Assembly: GCA_003216975.1 (NCBI GenBank)
Contig: QCHY01000002.1
Coordinates: 62,001-126,000 of the forward strand
DNA: 64,000 nucleotides
DNA from: Prochlorococcus sp. AG-402-I20
Lineage (GTDB): Bacteria; Cyanobacteriota; Cyanobacteriia; PCC-6307; Cyanobiaceae
Direction: 5' to 3'
The translations under genes were made by a program, and so were the position numbers. Below, one piece after another: positions 57,406 through 64,000 of this stretch (position 1 is the first letter of the stretch; each line of letters begins with the position of its first letter). A model generated the notes under the pieces. The model worked only from the letters and a program-made list of their open reading frames with translations. It was not told the DNA's origin and did not search any database.

Positions 57406-57624
57406 TCAACTGTAGGAACCTCCACCAACAATTGTCACAACCTCTAAGCAATCACCATTTTTTACTTTTGTACTTATCCAAACTTTTGGGCTAATTATTT
57501 CACCATTTAACTCAACTACAACCAACTGAGGTTTAAAACCTAAGTGTTCAAGTAAACCTTCCAGTAGAAAATCTTCATTAGAGTTGTCAATAGTTTTAAT
57601 TTCACCGTTAATTTTTAATTTCAT
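57406..57624 (-). CDS. thiS: Sulfur carrier protein ThiS (extended past diglycine)
   Basis: Ubiquitin-like carrier that donates sulfur for the thiazole ring of thiamine. The 72 residues begin MKLKINGEIKTIDN and end EVVTIVGGGSYS. A working ThiS must end in Gly-Gly so that its carboxylate can be adenylated and thiocarboxylated. Here three residues (Ser-Tyr-Ser) follow the glycines at 67-69. A C-terminal trimming step, or loss of function, would be needed. The ATG overlaps the stop of thiE by 4 nt, so they are coupled. Confidence 0.9.
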   Translation of the reverse strand: MKLKINGEIKTIDNSNEDFLLEGLLEHLGFKPQLVVVELNGEIISPKVWISTKVKNGDCLEVVTIVGGGSYS

Positions 57625-58667
57625 GTTAGAAATTTGAGAAGCTCTTGAGTTGTCAAAAAGGGGTTGGTTGAATTAATGATTGCATCTGAAACGGCTATGC
57701 GTAGATTGTTTATCTTGTTTAATTCCTTAATAGTTGCGCTATTGATTCCCCCAATAGCAAAAGCGGGTAGGAAAGTTTCATTTAATCCCTTTTTAAGGTA
57801 GTTAATGCCAATTGGATTTAGTTGCTTTTTAGTTTTCGAGGGAAATACTGGTCCTATACCAATATAATCACAGCCTTCTACTTCGGCATCTTTTATATCT
57901 TCAAGGCAGTGTGTGCTTCGGCCAATAATCTTTTCAGTCCCTAGAAGCTCTCTTGCGATTTTTGTTGGTATGTCTTCTTGTCCTAAATGAATCCCATCGG
58001 CTTCAACAGCAAGTGCGATATCGATGCGATCATTGACTATAAATAGTGAATTATATTTTTTACAAAGAGAAGCTAAGAATTTGGCTTGTGAAACTTTTTC
58101 CTTATCTTGTAAAAGTTTCTCTCTATATTGGATTATTTTTACACCTGCTTTTAGAGCCTGAAGAACAATCTCTTCGAGGTTTCTAATGTTTGTGGTTATT
58201 AAATATAAGGAACAATCTTTTAGAATTTGTCTTTTATTGATACCTTCTGTCGCATTGAGAACTTTGATTTCGATCTCATAAGTTTCATATCTAATTTTGG
58301 TTGCTATTTCACAAAGCTTCGGATCTGTTATTCGAGTGAATTCCTCTATTACTCTTAAGGCCTCTTGAACTCTGGATGAATTTGCAATAAATACAGTCTC
58401 AGGGGTTGATCTGACTTCTTGTAATGGATGTGAAACTCCCATAGCGGGGTCTTTGGATGTAAACCTTGCTTTTCGATAAATGTTGTGGTGATGTATTCCT
58501 AGTTGTTGCCTCCAATCTTTGATTTGAATAGAGAAATCTCTCCTCTTTAGGCCAAACCTGCACCAATCTTCCATAACTCGAAGCCCTTCTCTAGCTCTAT
58601 CAAGGTTTGCGTCAATTAATTGAGCAATACGATTATCAGATGGAGGGGTGACAGGCATTGATTTCAT
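57621..58667 (-). CDS. thiE: Thiamine-phosphate synthase (long cyanobacterial form)
   Basis: Joins the pyrimidine and thiazole halves of thiamine. The 348 residues have an extra N-terminal helical domain (about 1-135, AREGLRVMEDWCRFGLKRRDF) typical of the cyanobacterial form. The ThiE barrel follows (about 150-345: VKIIQYREKLLQ, FIVNDRIDIALAVEADGIHLGQEDI, GCDYIGIGPVFPSKTKKQ, and FAIGGINSATI with the phosphate-binding loop). It is translated with thiS (4-nt overlap). Confidence 0.93.
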   Translation of the reverse strand: MKSMPVTPPSDNRIAQLIDANLDRAREGLRVMEDWCRFGLKRRDFSIQIKDWRQQLGIHHHNIYRKARFTSKDPAMGVSHPLQEVRSTPETVFIANSSRVQEALRVIEEFTRITDPKLCEIATKIRYETYEIEIKVLNATEGINKRQILKDCSLYLITTNIRNLEEIVLQALKAGVKIIQYREKLLQDKEKVSQAKFLASLCKKYNSLFIVNDRIDIALAVEADGIHLGQEDIPTKIARELLGTEKIIGRSTHCLEDIKDAEVEGCDYIGIGPVFPSKTKKQLNPIGINYLKKGLNETFLPAFAIGGINSATIKELNKINNLRIAVSDAIINSTNPFLTTQELLKFLT

Positions 58668-58687
58668 GTCATCCTTTATTAGATGAT

Positions 58688-58822
58688 ATGTATTTAAATT
58701 TTATTGTGGAAAATGATTCTGAGAACAATATGACTGTGCTTATTTGGGGTGTCTTTTTGTTAGGGGGCATTGGTTTATTCGTTGTGTGGGGATTGTCTAA
58801 CGCTTATCCCACAATTAATTGA
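58688..58822 (+). CDS. Single-helix small membrane protein (44 or 30 residues)
   Basis: Between divergent thiE and ribF, a plus-strand frame ends with MTVLIWGVFLLGGIGLFVV and continues WGLSNAYPTIN, one clean membrane helix of about 20 residues with a polar tail. An ATG at 58688 gives 44 residues; the ATG at 58730 gives 30, with the extra part hydrophilic (ENDSENN). This resembles the small subunits of photosystems or the b6f complex in size and shape, but I do not recognise it as any named one. It is too short for ordinary gene callers. Confidence 0.55.
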   Translation: MYLNFIVENDSENNMTVLIWGVFLLGGIGLFVVWGLSNAYPTIN

Positions 58823-58824
58823 AT

Positions 58825-59745
58825 TTAGAGGTTTTTTGTCAATATTTCTTTTGCCAATATTGCGTCCAAGCTTATTTGTTCGCTTAGTGCCTCTATGCTT
58901 TCGAACTTTTTTTGAGGTCTAATTCTATGTACAGGTTCAATAATTAATTCCTGTCCTAATAGGTTGATCTCTTTGTCTAGAAGGTGAACTTCCACTGCTG
59001 ATAATGAGTTTGGATCAATAGTAGGTTGAGGGCCCATATTCATAACTGCTGAAAACTGTTCTTTTTTATTTGCTATGGAAGCCCAAGCCGCATATACCCC
59101 CAATGATGGAAGAAATTTGCGCCCATCTATTTTTAAATTTGCAGTTGGCCACCCAATTTTTTTACCTAAACCTCTCCCTTTCTCCACTATTCCTCTAAAG
59201 GTATATGGTCGCTTCAAAAGATATTCGGCATGTTTTAAATCACCTTCATTGAGTGCTTTGCGTACTCTGCTACTACTAAGACGACCATGATGGTCCTCAA
59301 GGATAGGAATAATTGAAATTTTTATGCCTAGAGATACACCTATCTTTTTTAAAGTAGAAACGTCACCTTCTCTATTGCGTCCAAACCTAAAATTCTCTCC
59401 AACTGCTATATGTTTAGCATGAAGGGTTTTTACTAAAATTTCATCTACAAATGTCTCAGCATTTTTAGACGCAAGAGTTTTATTAAAAGGAACTAAAACT
59501 AATTGTTCAATTCCTAATGGCTCTAGCAGAAATGTTTTTTCATTTGGTAAATCTAATCTTAATCTTGATTCTCCAAAGAGAACTTCCCGCGGATGCGGCC
59601 AGAAACTTACAACTGTAGGTACACCAATTGGCTCTTTTAAGATGGCTTTTATTACTTTTTTATGACCTAAGTGAAGACCATCGAAACTACCTAAAGCCAG
59701 TGCTGTAGGCAGTTTTGCGTTTTCAGGAGCACAGAGAGGAATCAA
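58825..59745 (-). CDS. ribF: Bifunctional riboflavin kinase / FAD synthetase
   Basis: Makes FMN from riboflavin and FAD from FMN. The 306 residues have the nucleotidyl-transferase domain with GSFDGLHLGHKKVI (HxGH motif) and RLSSSRVRKALNEGDL. The C-terminal kinase domain (about 180-300: GRGLGKKIGWPTANL, LPSLGVYAAWA, VMNMGPQPT) follows. TTG 59745 (MIPLCAPENAKLP) fits the family start; a TTG at 59778 would add 11 basic residues and reach into the divergent neighbour's region. Confidence 0.93.
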   Translation of the reverse strand: MIPLCAPENAKLPTALALGSFDGLHLGHKKVIKAILKEPIGVPTVVSFWPHPREVLFGESRLRLDLPNEKTFLLEPLGIEQLVLVPFNKTLASKNAETFVDEILVKTLHAKHIAVGENFRFGRNREGDVSTLKKIGVSLGIKISIIPILEDHHGRLSSSRVRKALNEGDLKHAEYLLKRPYTFRGIVEKGRGLGKKIGWPTANLKIDGRKFLPSLGVYAAWASIANKKEQFSAVMNMGPQPTIDPNSLSAVEVHLLDKEINLLGQELIIEPVHRIRPQKKFESIEALSEQISLDAILAKEILTKNL

Positions 59746-59802
59746 GATAAACGTGCAATTTTTGTGCTTAGATGGCAAGTTTGGTTTATCGCCTTATTCA
59801 TC

Positions 59803-60369
59803 GTGATAGCAGATCAACGCGACTTTCAATTGCTTTCTCTAGGGATGAGAAGAATTGGTTGGCTTCGGTTTTGGATTCAAACAATTTTAGGTGTAGTAGT
59901 AGTGGGTGTTTTGTTGTTCAACAATGTTGGAAGTAGTTTAGCTAGAAACTCAGAGAGAGCATTGGGTTTAGGACCAGGTTTGTCTCTCACGACATTGGCA
60001 TTCATTTTATTACTAATTAGCCTTTGGCAAGGCTGGTTGATAGTAAAGACTGGTAGAGCTTTAGGCAGCGAGGCGCGCCCAAGTAGAGGTGAAACAAGTC
60101 GCTTACTTAAGAGAGGCTTGATTGTCGATTTGGTCGGATTGATTTTTTCTTCGGTTGGATATCAATCTCTCGCAGGAGCTTTGTTCGTACAGGCTTCAAT
60201 GCAAGCCCCTGGGATTTCCATTGGAGCAGGTATGAGAGCAATGGAAAATTATCCAATTACTTCTTTAGAGATGCTTTCTGTCTTGAGTAATACCCAAGTT
60301 TTATTTGCCCACTTGATTGGTCTGATTTTTTCTTTATGGTTATTGCAAAGAATTTTTAGGAAAAACTAA
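59803..60369 (+). CDS. DUF3611 family membrane protein
   Basis: A 188-residue cyanobacterial membrane protein with about four hydrophobic helices. RRIGWLRFWIQTILGVVVVG, GLGPGLSLTTLAF and TGRALGSEARPSRGETSRLLKRG are the blocks I associate with DUF3611. Function is unknown. The GTG at 59803 (MIADQRDFQLLS) gives the family's short polar start. A GTG at 59764 would prepend a hydrophobic peptide and leave almost no room for ribF's promoter. It converges on surE with a 3-nt gap. Confidence 0.85.
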   Translation: MIADQRDFQLLSLGMRRIGWLRFWIQTILGVVVVGVLLFNNVGSSLARNSERALGLGPGLSLTTLAFILLLISLWQGWLIVKTGRALGSEARPSRGETSRLLKRGLIVDLVGLIFSSVGYQSLAGALFVQASMQAPGISIGAGMRAMENYPITSLEMLSVLSNTQVLFAHLIGLIFSLWLLQRIFRKN

Positions 60370-60372
60370 TTT

Positions 60373-61161
60373 TTACATTAATTTTGGCAAATTATCCAGA
60401 TTCCCTCTCCAAAATAGATCAGGTTGAATAGGTGTTATTGAAGGAGAACATAAAGCTATTTGCGAAACATCACTTGGCCATTCTTTAGGTCCTTCTCCAG
60501 CTGATTGAAGATCTTTTACGGCTTCCCCAGCCATCCAAAAATAGGTGTTGCCTCTTGGATCGACCCTGCGAATGAATTGCTCTTCGTATTGTCGTATTGA
60601 AAGTCTTGTCCACACCAAATCTCCCATTTCTTTTTCTTCACAAGGAGGAATGTTCAAATTTAGGAGTAAGTTTTTTGGCCAACTTTGTTTAATTGCTTTC
60701 TCTGCAATATCTAAGGCAAGTTTTCCAGCAAAACTAAAACTTTTCCATTGAAAACTTGCAATGCTTACTGCAATAGATGGGATCCCATCCAAAGTCCCCT
60801 CAAGTGCAGCAGCAACAGTTCCTGAGCAAAAAATATCCGTACCAAGATTAGGTCCATGATTAATTCCCGAAAGGATTAAGTCTGGTTTTTGATCAAGAAG
60901 TTCATTAAGTGCGAGTTTTACGCAATCAGCGGGGGTACCACTACATCCCCAAGCTTTAATACCTTCACCAAATAATTCGTCTGCTTTTTCAGCGCGTATT
61001 GGTGAATGTAAAGTTAATCCATGACCAGTTGCGGATCTTTCTTGATCTGGACAAACAACCGTAACTTTATGTCCTCTGTTCGCTGCAGATGTTGCAAGTG
61101 TTCTTATTCCTTCTGCGAAAACCCCATCATCATTACTAATTAAAATTCTCAATGGTTTCAT
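60373..61161 (-). CDS. surE: 5'/3'-nucleotidase SurE
   Basis: Metal-dependent nucleoside monophosphatase linked to survival in stationary phase. The 262 residues start [23 protein letters not shown] with the metal-binding [59 protein letters not shown] and SIAVS complete the family set. It diverges from pheS across 68 nt. Confidence 0.95.
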   Translation of the reverse strand: MKPLRILISNDDGVFAEGIRTLATSAANRGHKVTVVCPDQERSATGHGLTLHSPIRAEKADELFGEGIKAWGCSGTPADCVKLALNELLDQKPDLILSGINHGPNLGTDIFCSGTVAAALEGTLDGIPSIAVSIASFQWKSFSFAGKLALDIAEKAIKQSWPKNLLLNLNIPPCEEKEMGDLVWTRLSIRQYEEQFIRRVDPRGNTYFWMAGEAVKDLQSAGEGPKEWPSDVSQIALCSPSITPIQPDLFWRGNLDNLPKLM

Positions 61162-61229
61162 TTTTTATCAATTGGTTTTTAGAATTGGGACATGTTGCCG
61201 ATTAAACTAGTACTCGAGATTGGAGTTCA

Positions 61230-62237
61230 TTGAGTTCAACATTATCCCTAAAACAGCTCATTAATGAGCTTGAGATTCTAGAAAGCGAAGCTGCAAAAGA
61301 AATTGCAGCTTCTGAAAATTTTGAATCAATAGAGAAATTAAGGTTGGGTTTCCTTGGAAAGAAAGGAAAGCTCTCAATTCTATTGGGAGGGATGAAAAAT
61401 CTTTCTAATGAGGAAAGACCTTTAATTGGCCAGAGAGCCAACGTTTTAAAAACTCAATTGCAAGAATTAATAAAGGAAAAGCTTGAAATTTTAAAAGCTC
61501 AGGCTTTAAATCAGATATTAATAAAAGAAACTATAGATGTTACAGCACCTCCAAAAGGTATTTCTCAAGGACATCGGCACCCCTTAATAACAACTACTGA
61601 GCAAATAATTGATCTTTTCTTGGGCCTTGGTTACCAAGTTTCTGAAGGACCTGAGATAGAGAATGATTATTACAATTTCGAAGCCCTAAATATTCCACCT
61701 GACCATCCTGCAAGAGATATGCAAGATACTTTCTATTTGGGAGGTGAATACCTTTTAAGAACTCATACTTCGCCTGTTCAGATTCGTTGTCTTGAAAGCA
61801 AAAAGCCCCCTGTAAGAATTGTCTCTCCTGGCAGGGTTTATCGAAGAGATGCAGTTGATGCCACTCATTCGCCTGTCTTTCACCAGATTGAGGTCTTAGC
61901 AATTGATGAAAAAATTGATTTTAGTCATTTAAGAGGTACTGTAATGGCTTTTTTAAAAGCGTTTTTTGGAGATCTTCCTATTAGATTTAGAGCTAGTTAT
62001 TTCCCCTTTACGGAGCCATCAGCAGAAGTTGATGTTCAATGGAGAGGTAAATGGTTAGAAGTTATGGGTTGCGGGATGGTAGATCCTGCTGTCCTAGAAG
62101 AATTAGGTATTGATCCAGAAAAATATAGTGGATTTGCTGCTGGACTTGGGGTGGAAAGATTTTGCATGGTTCGTCATGGAGTAGATGATATTAGAAAGTT
62201 ATATACAAGTGATCTCAGATTTTTAGAACAATTTTAA
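61230..62237 (+). CDS. pheS: Phenylalanyl-tRNA synthetase, alpha subunit
   Basis: Class II synthetase subunit holding the catalytic core that charges tRNA-Phe as an alpha2-beta2 tetramer. The 335 residues have an N-terminal coiled-coil tRNA-binding domain (1-90). Motif 1 lies in [16 protein letters not shown], motif 2 in [20 protein letters not shown], and motif 3 in [22 protein letters not shown]. The start is TTG 61230. The beta subunit (pheT) is not in the window. Confidence 0.96.
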   Translation: MSSTLSLKQLINELEILESEAAKEIAASENFESIEKLRLGFLGKKGKLSILLGGMKNLSNEERPLIGQRANVLKTQLQELIKEKLEILKAQALNQILIKETIDVTAPPKGISQGHRHPLITTTEQIIDLFLGLGYQVSEGPEIENDYYNFEALNIPPDHPARDMQDTFYLGGEYLLRTHTSPVQIRCLESKKPPVRIVSPGRVYRRDAVDATHSPVFHQIEVLAIDEKIDFSHLRGTVMAFLKAFFGDLPIRFRASYFPFTEPSAEVDVQWRGKWLEVMGCGMVDPAVLEELGIDPEKYSGFAAGLGVERFCMVRHGVDDIRKLYTSDLRFLEQF

Positions 62238-62332
62238 ACTTAGATATTTTTGAGTTAACTTTTAATAGTATTGAATAAATATTTTCGACATTTAATTGCT
62301 AATATTGATAAATAGTTTGAGAAGTATGATCG

Positions 62333-63241
62333 GTGCCCCGAGTTGGACTGATCGTTAATGATGGGAAAGAGCTTGCTGTGGAGACAGCAAAAACTTTTCA
62401 AAATAAACTAGAAAATTCTGGTTTTGAGGTGGTCAGAGTTAGTAGCGCAGGCGGCTTATTAGGTTTTACTAACCCTGATCAATATATGAGTTCACAAGGA
62501 TATAAATCATGTATTCCAGATGGATTTGATTCTTCAATTTTGTTTGCTGTTGTATTAGGAGGGGATGGAACTGTTTTATCTGCGGCAAGACAAACTGCGC
62601 CATTGGGTATCCCTATTCTCACTGTAAATACAGGACATTTAGGGTTTTTAGCTGAGGCGTATCTATCAGATATAGAAAAAATTTTTAAACATTTAGTTGC
62701 AAGGCAATGGAATATTGAGGAGAGAACAAGTCTAGTAGTAAGTGTTATGAGAGGAGATCAATGCAGATGGGAAGCTCTTTGCCTAAATGAAATGGCATTA
62801 CATAGAGAACCTATGACAAGTATGTGTCATTTTGAAATTTCTGTTGGTCGGCATGCGCCCGTGGATATTTCTGCAGATGGTGTGATTCTCTCTACTCCTA
62901 CTGGCTCAACTGCCTATTCACTTAGCGCTGGGGGGCCAGTAATTACTCCTGACTGTCCTGTTTTACAGCTTACCCCTGTATCTCCACATTCATTGGCATC
63001 AAGAGCTCTTGTCTTTAGCAATGAAGAGCCAGTAACAGTTTTCCCTGCTACACCTGAAAGATTAATGATGGTAGTTGATGGAAGTGCAGGCTGTTATGTA
63101 TGGCCTGAGGATAGAGTTTTAATTAGAAAAAGTGATCATCCAGTTAAGTTCATTAGACTTTCAGATCATGAGTTCTTTCAAGTTTTAAGAAATAAATTAG
63201 GCTGGGGCCTACCCCACGTTGCTAAACCGGATAAAACGTAA
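62333..63241 (+). CDS. nadK: NAD kinase
   Basis: Phosphorylates NAD to NADP. The 302 residues contain the catalytic GGDGT motif ([14 protein letters not shown]), [32 protein letters not shown] (NAD-binding GDG-like second motif) and SLASRALV. The start is GTG 62333 ([13 protein letters not shown]). Cyanobacteria usually carry two NAD kinases; which one this is cannot be told. It converges on cobL with a 3-nt gap. Confidence 0.95.
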   Translation: MPRVGLIVNDGKELAVETAKTFQNKLENSGFEVVRVSSAGGLLGFTNPDQYMSSQGYKSCIPDGFDSSILFAVVLGGDGTVLSAARQTAPLGIPILTVNTGHLGFLAEAYLSDIEKIFKHLVARQWNIEERTSLVVSVMRGDQCRWEALCLNEMALHREPMTSMCHFEISVGRHAPVDISADGVILSTPTGSTAYSLSAGGPVITPDCPVLQLTPVSPHSLASRALVFSNEEPVTVFPATPERLMMVVDGSAGCYVWPEDRVLIRKSDHPVKFIRLSDHEFFQVLRNKLGWGLPHVAKPDKT

Positions 63242-63244
63242 AAA

Positions 63245-64000
63245 TTATTGAATCTCACCTTTCAAAATAAAAACAGGATTTAAAGGAGATAATCTTATAT
63301 CTTCTCCAATACTTATACCTCTATATGATTGATGTTGACTAATAGATAGCTTTTGTACTTTAGACTTTAAAATAGACTCTAATTTTGGTATAGATTTTAA
63401 TGATATTAATGGTACAACTATTATACAAGCACTGTTTATTAGTTTCAATACTTCTTTGATAATTAAATCTAATTTTGATCCTCCACCTCCTATGATAACT
63501 CTATCTGGATGTATAAAATTATGTGTAATTCTCTTTTCTTTTAATATATTTAGTGCCTCGTCTTCAATAATTAAAGATGGATTAACACCAAGCCTTCTAG
63601 CATTCTCTTCAATAATATTCTTACTTCCTATTCTTTTGTCAATGGATACTAACTTTAATTTTGGAGATATCCTTAATGCCTCTAGACCTATGCTACCAAC
63701 ACCACTACCTATATCCCATATTATGCCTTGTTTTGGGAGATTAAGTTCGGCAAGAATTTGAACTCTAATCTCTTTTTTTGTCATTAATCCAGGGCAGTCT
63801 GAATTTTGAAGAAAAACTGAATCATTAATTCCAAATAAAGGTAATTCTTCTGATGATGCTAATGGCTTTTCTTTTTGAAAAAGAATAACGAGATGCAATG
63901 GATCAAGGTCAATTGGGAAATCATCAGTACAAGAAATCTTTAAAATTCTTTCATTTAGGTATCCGAGCCTTTCGAAAGTCCAAAAATCATATTTCCCTTC
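63245..64000 (-). CDS. cobL: Precorrin-6Y methyltransferase CobL (partial, CbiE-CbiT fusion)
   Basis: The frame stays open from its stop at 63245 to the window edge, so the N-terminal part is missing. The visible 251 residues begin in the C-terminal end of a CbiE-like methyltransferase (EGKYDFWTFERLGYLNERI, then DLDPLHLVILF). They continue into the CbiT-like decarboxylase-methyltransferase: PGLMTKKEIRVQILAELNLP, the SAM loop WDIGSGVGSIGLEAL and VIIGGGGSKLDLI. CobL methylates C5 and C15 of precorrin-6Y with loss of CO2, on the route to B12. cbiB at 15710 is another gene of the pathway. Confidence 0.92.
   Translation of the reverse strand, partial: EGKYDFWTFERLGYLNERILKISCTDDFPIDLDPLHLVILFQKEKPLASSEELPLFGINDSVFLQNSDCPGLMTKKEIRVQILAELNLPKQGIIWDIGSGVGSIGLEALRISPKLKLVSIDKRIGSKNIIEENARRLGVNPSLIIEDEALNILKEKRITHNFIHPDRVIIGGGGSKLDLIIKEVLKLINSACIIVVPLISLKSIPKLESILKSKVQKLSISQHQSYRGISIGEDIRLSPLNPVFILKGEIQ

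Overview
The window comes from the chromosome of a marine picocyanobacterium, almost certainly Prochlorococcus, probably a low-light, AT-rich lineage. No species-level search was possible, so this rests on gene content and style. The supporting content is a Hli-type chlorophyll-binding protein, a ClpP/ClpR pair, a nickel superoxide dismutase with its S26-type protease, the cyanobacterial division protein Ftn2/ZipN, and several cyanobacteria-only families (DUF1825, DUF3086, DUF3119, DUF3611, DUF1517, TIGR03792). The DNA is strongly AT-rich, genes abut or overlap, and TTG and GTG starts are frequent. I see no insertion sequence, prophage, CRISPR array or rRNA operon. This is mostly compact core genome.

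Layout. 1-7.2 kb: a cut gene of unknown role, DUF1825, tyrS and pyrF, then a leftward cluster with plsY, DUF3086, DUF3119, an MlaE-type lipid permease and a sugar-cation symporter. 7.3-10.5 kb: tRNA-Gly, the glycogen debranching enzyme, a 767-nt gene-free stretch with hairpins, and HU. 10.6-13.5 kb: the accessory-looking part, a run of short proteins including a Hli protein and a stand-alone protein resembling only the N-terminal end of NdhF. 13.7-15.7 kb: two envelope-polysaccharide transferases. 15.7-20.3 kb, leftward: cbiB, ilvC, clpP, clpR and a PIN-TRAM membrane protein. 20.4-27.8 kb: hemW, panB, the SRP RNA, then leftward ftsZ, ftsQ, a small membrane protein, ddl, miaB and tRNA-His.

28-33.1 kb: an amidohydrolase overlapping an FAD-linked oxidase, then folC, argD and tRNA-Leu. 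33.2-38 kb: murA, a SpoU-type RNA methyltransferase, lpd and trpC. 38-46.2 kb: sodX-sodN, an FKBP isomerase, lnt, mnmA, nnr, a sigma-70 factor and pdhA. 46.3-53.6 kb: ftn2, ffh, rpsP, phoH, a BI-1 family protein, an unknown cyanobacterial protein and era. 53.6-64 kb: an in-frame trmD-ispF fusion, a secreted TIGR03792 protein, larB, several small proteins, thiS-thiE, ribF, DUF3611, surE, pheS, nadK and a cut cobL.

Functional links. Peptidoglycan and division genes (murA, ddl, ftsQ, ftsZ, ftn2) recur. Both the RNA (ffs) and the protein (ffh) of the signal recognition particle are here. pdhA and lpd are parts of one complex. cbiB and cobL belong to cobalamin synthesis. miaB, mnmA, trmD and the SpoU enzyme modify RNA.

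The items most worth a second look are: a perfect 25-bp inverted repeat inside the PIN-TRAM coding sequence; the trmD-ispF fusion; a cbiB gene with no usable ATG, GTG or TTG where homology says the protein begins; the stand-alone NdhF-like fragment; two small proteins sharing a KW-x-S-x-GEL motif; ThiS extended past its diglycine end; and the hairpin-bearing stretch upstream of HU.
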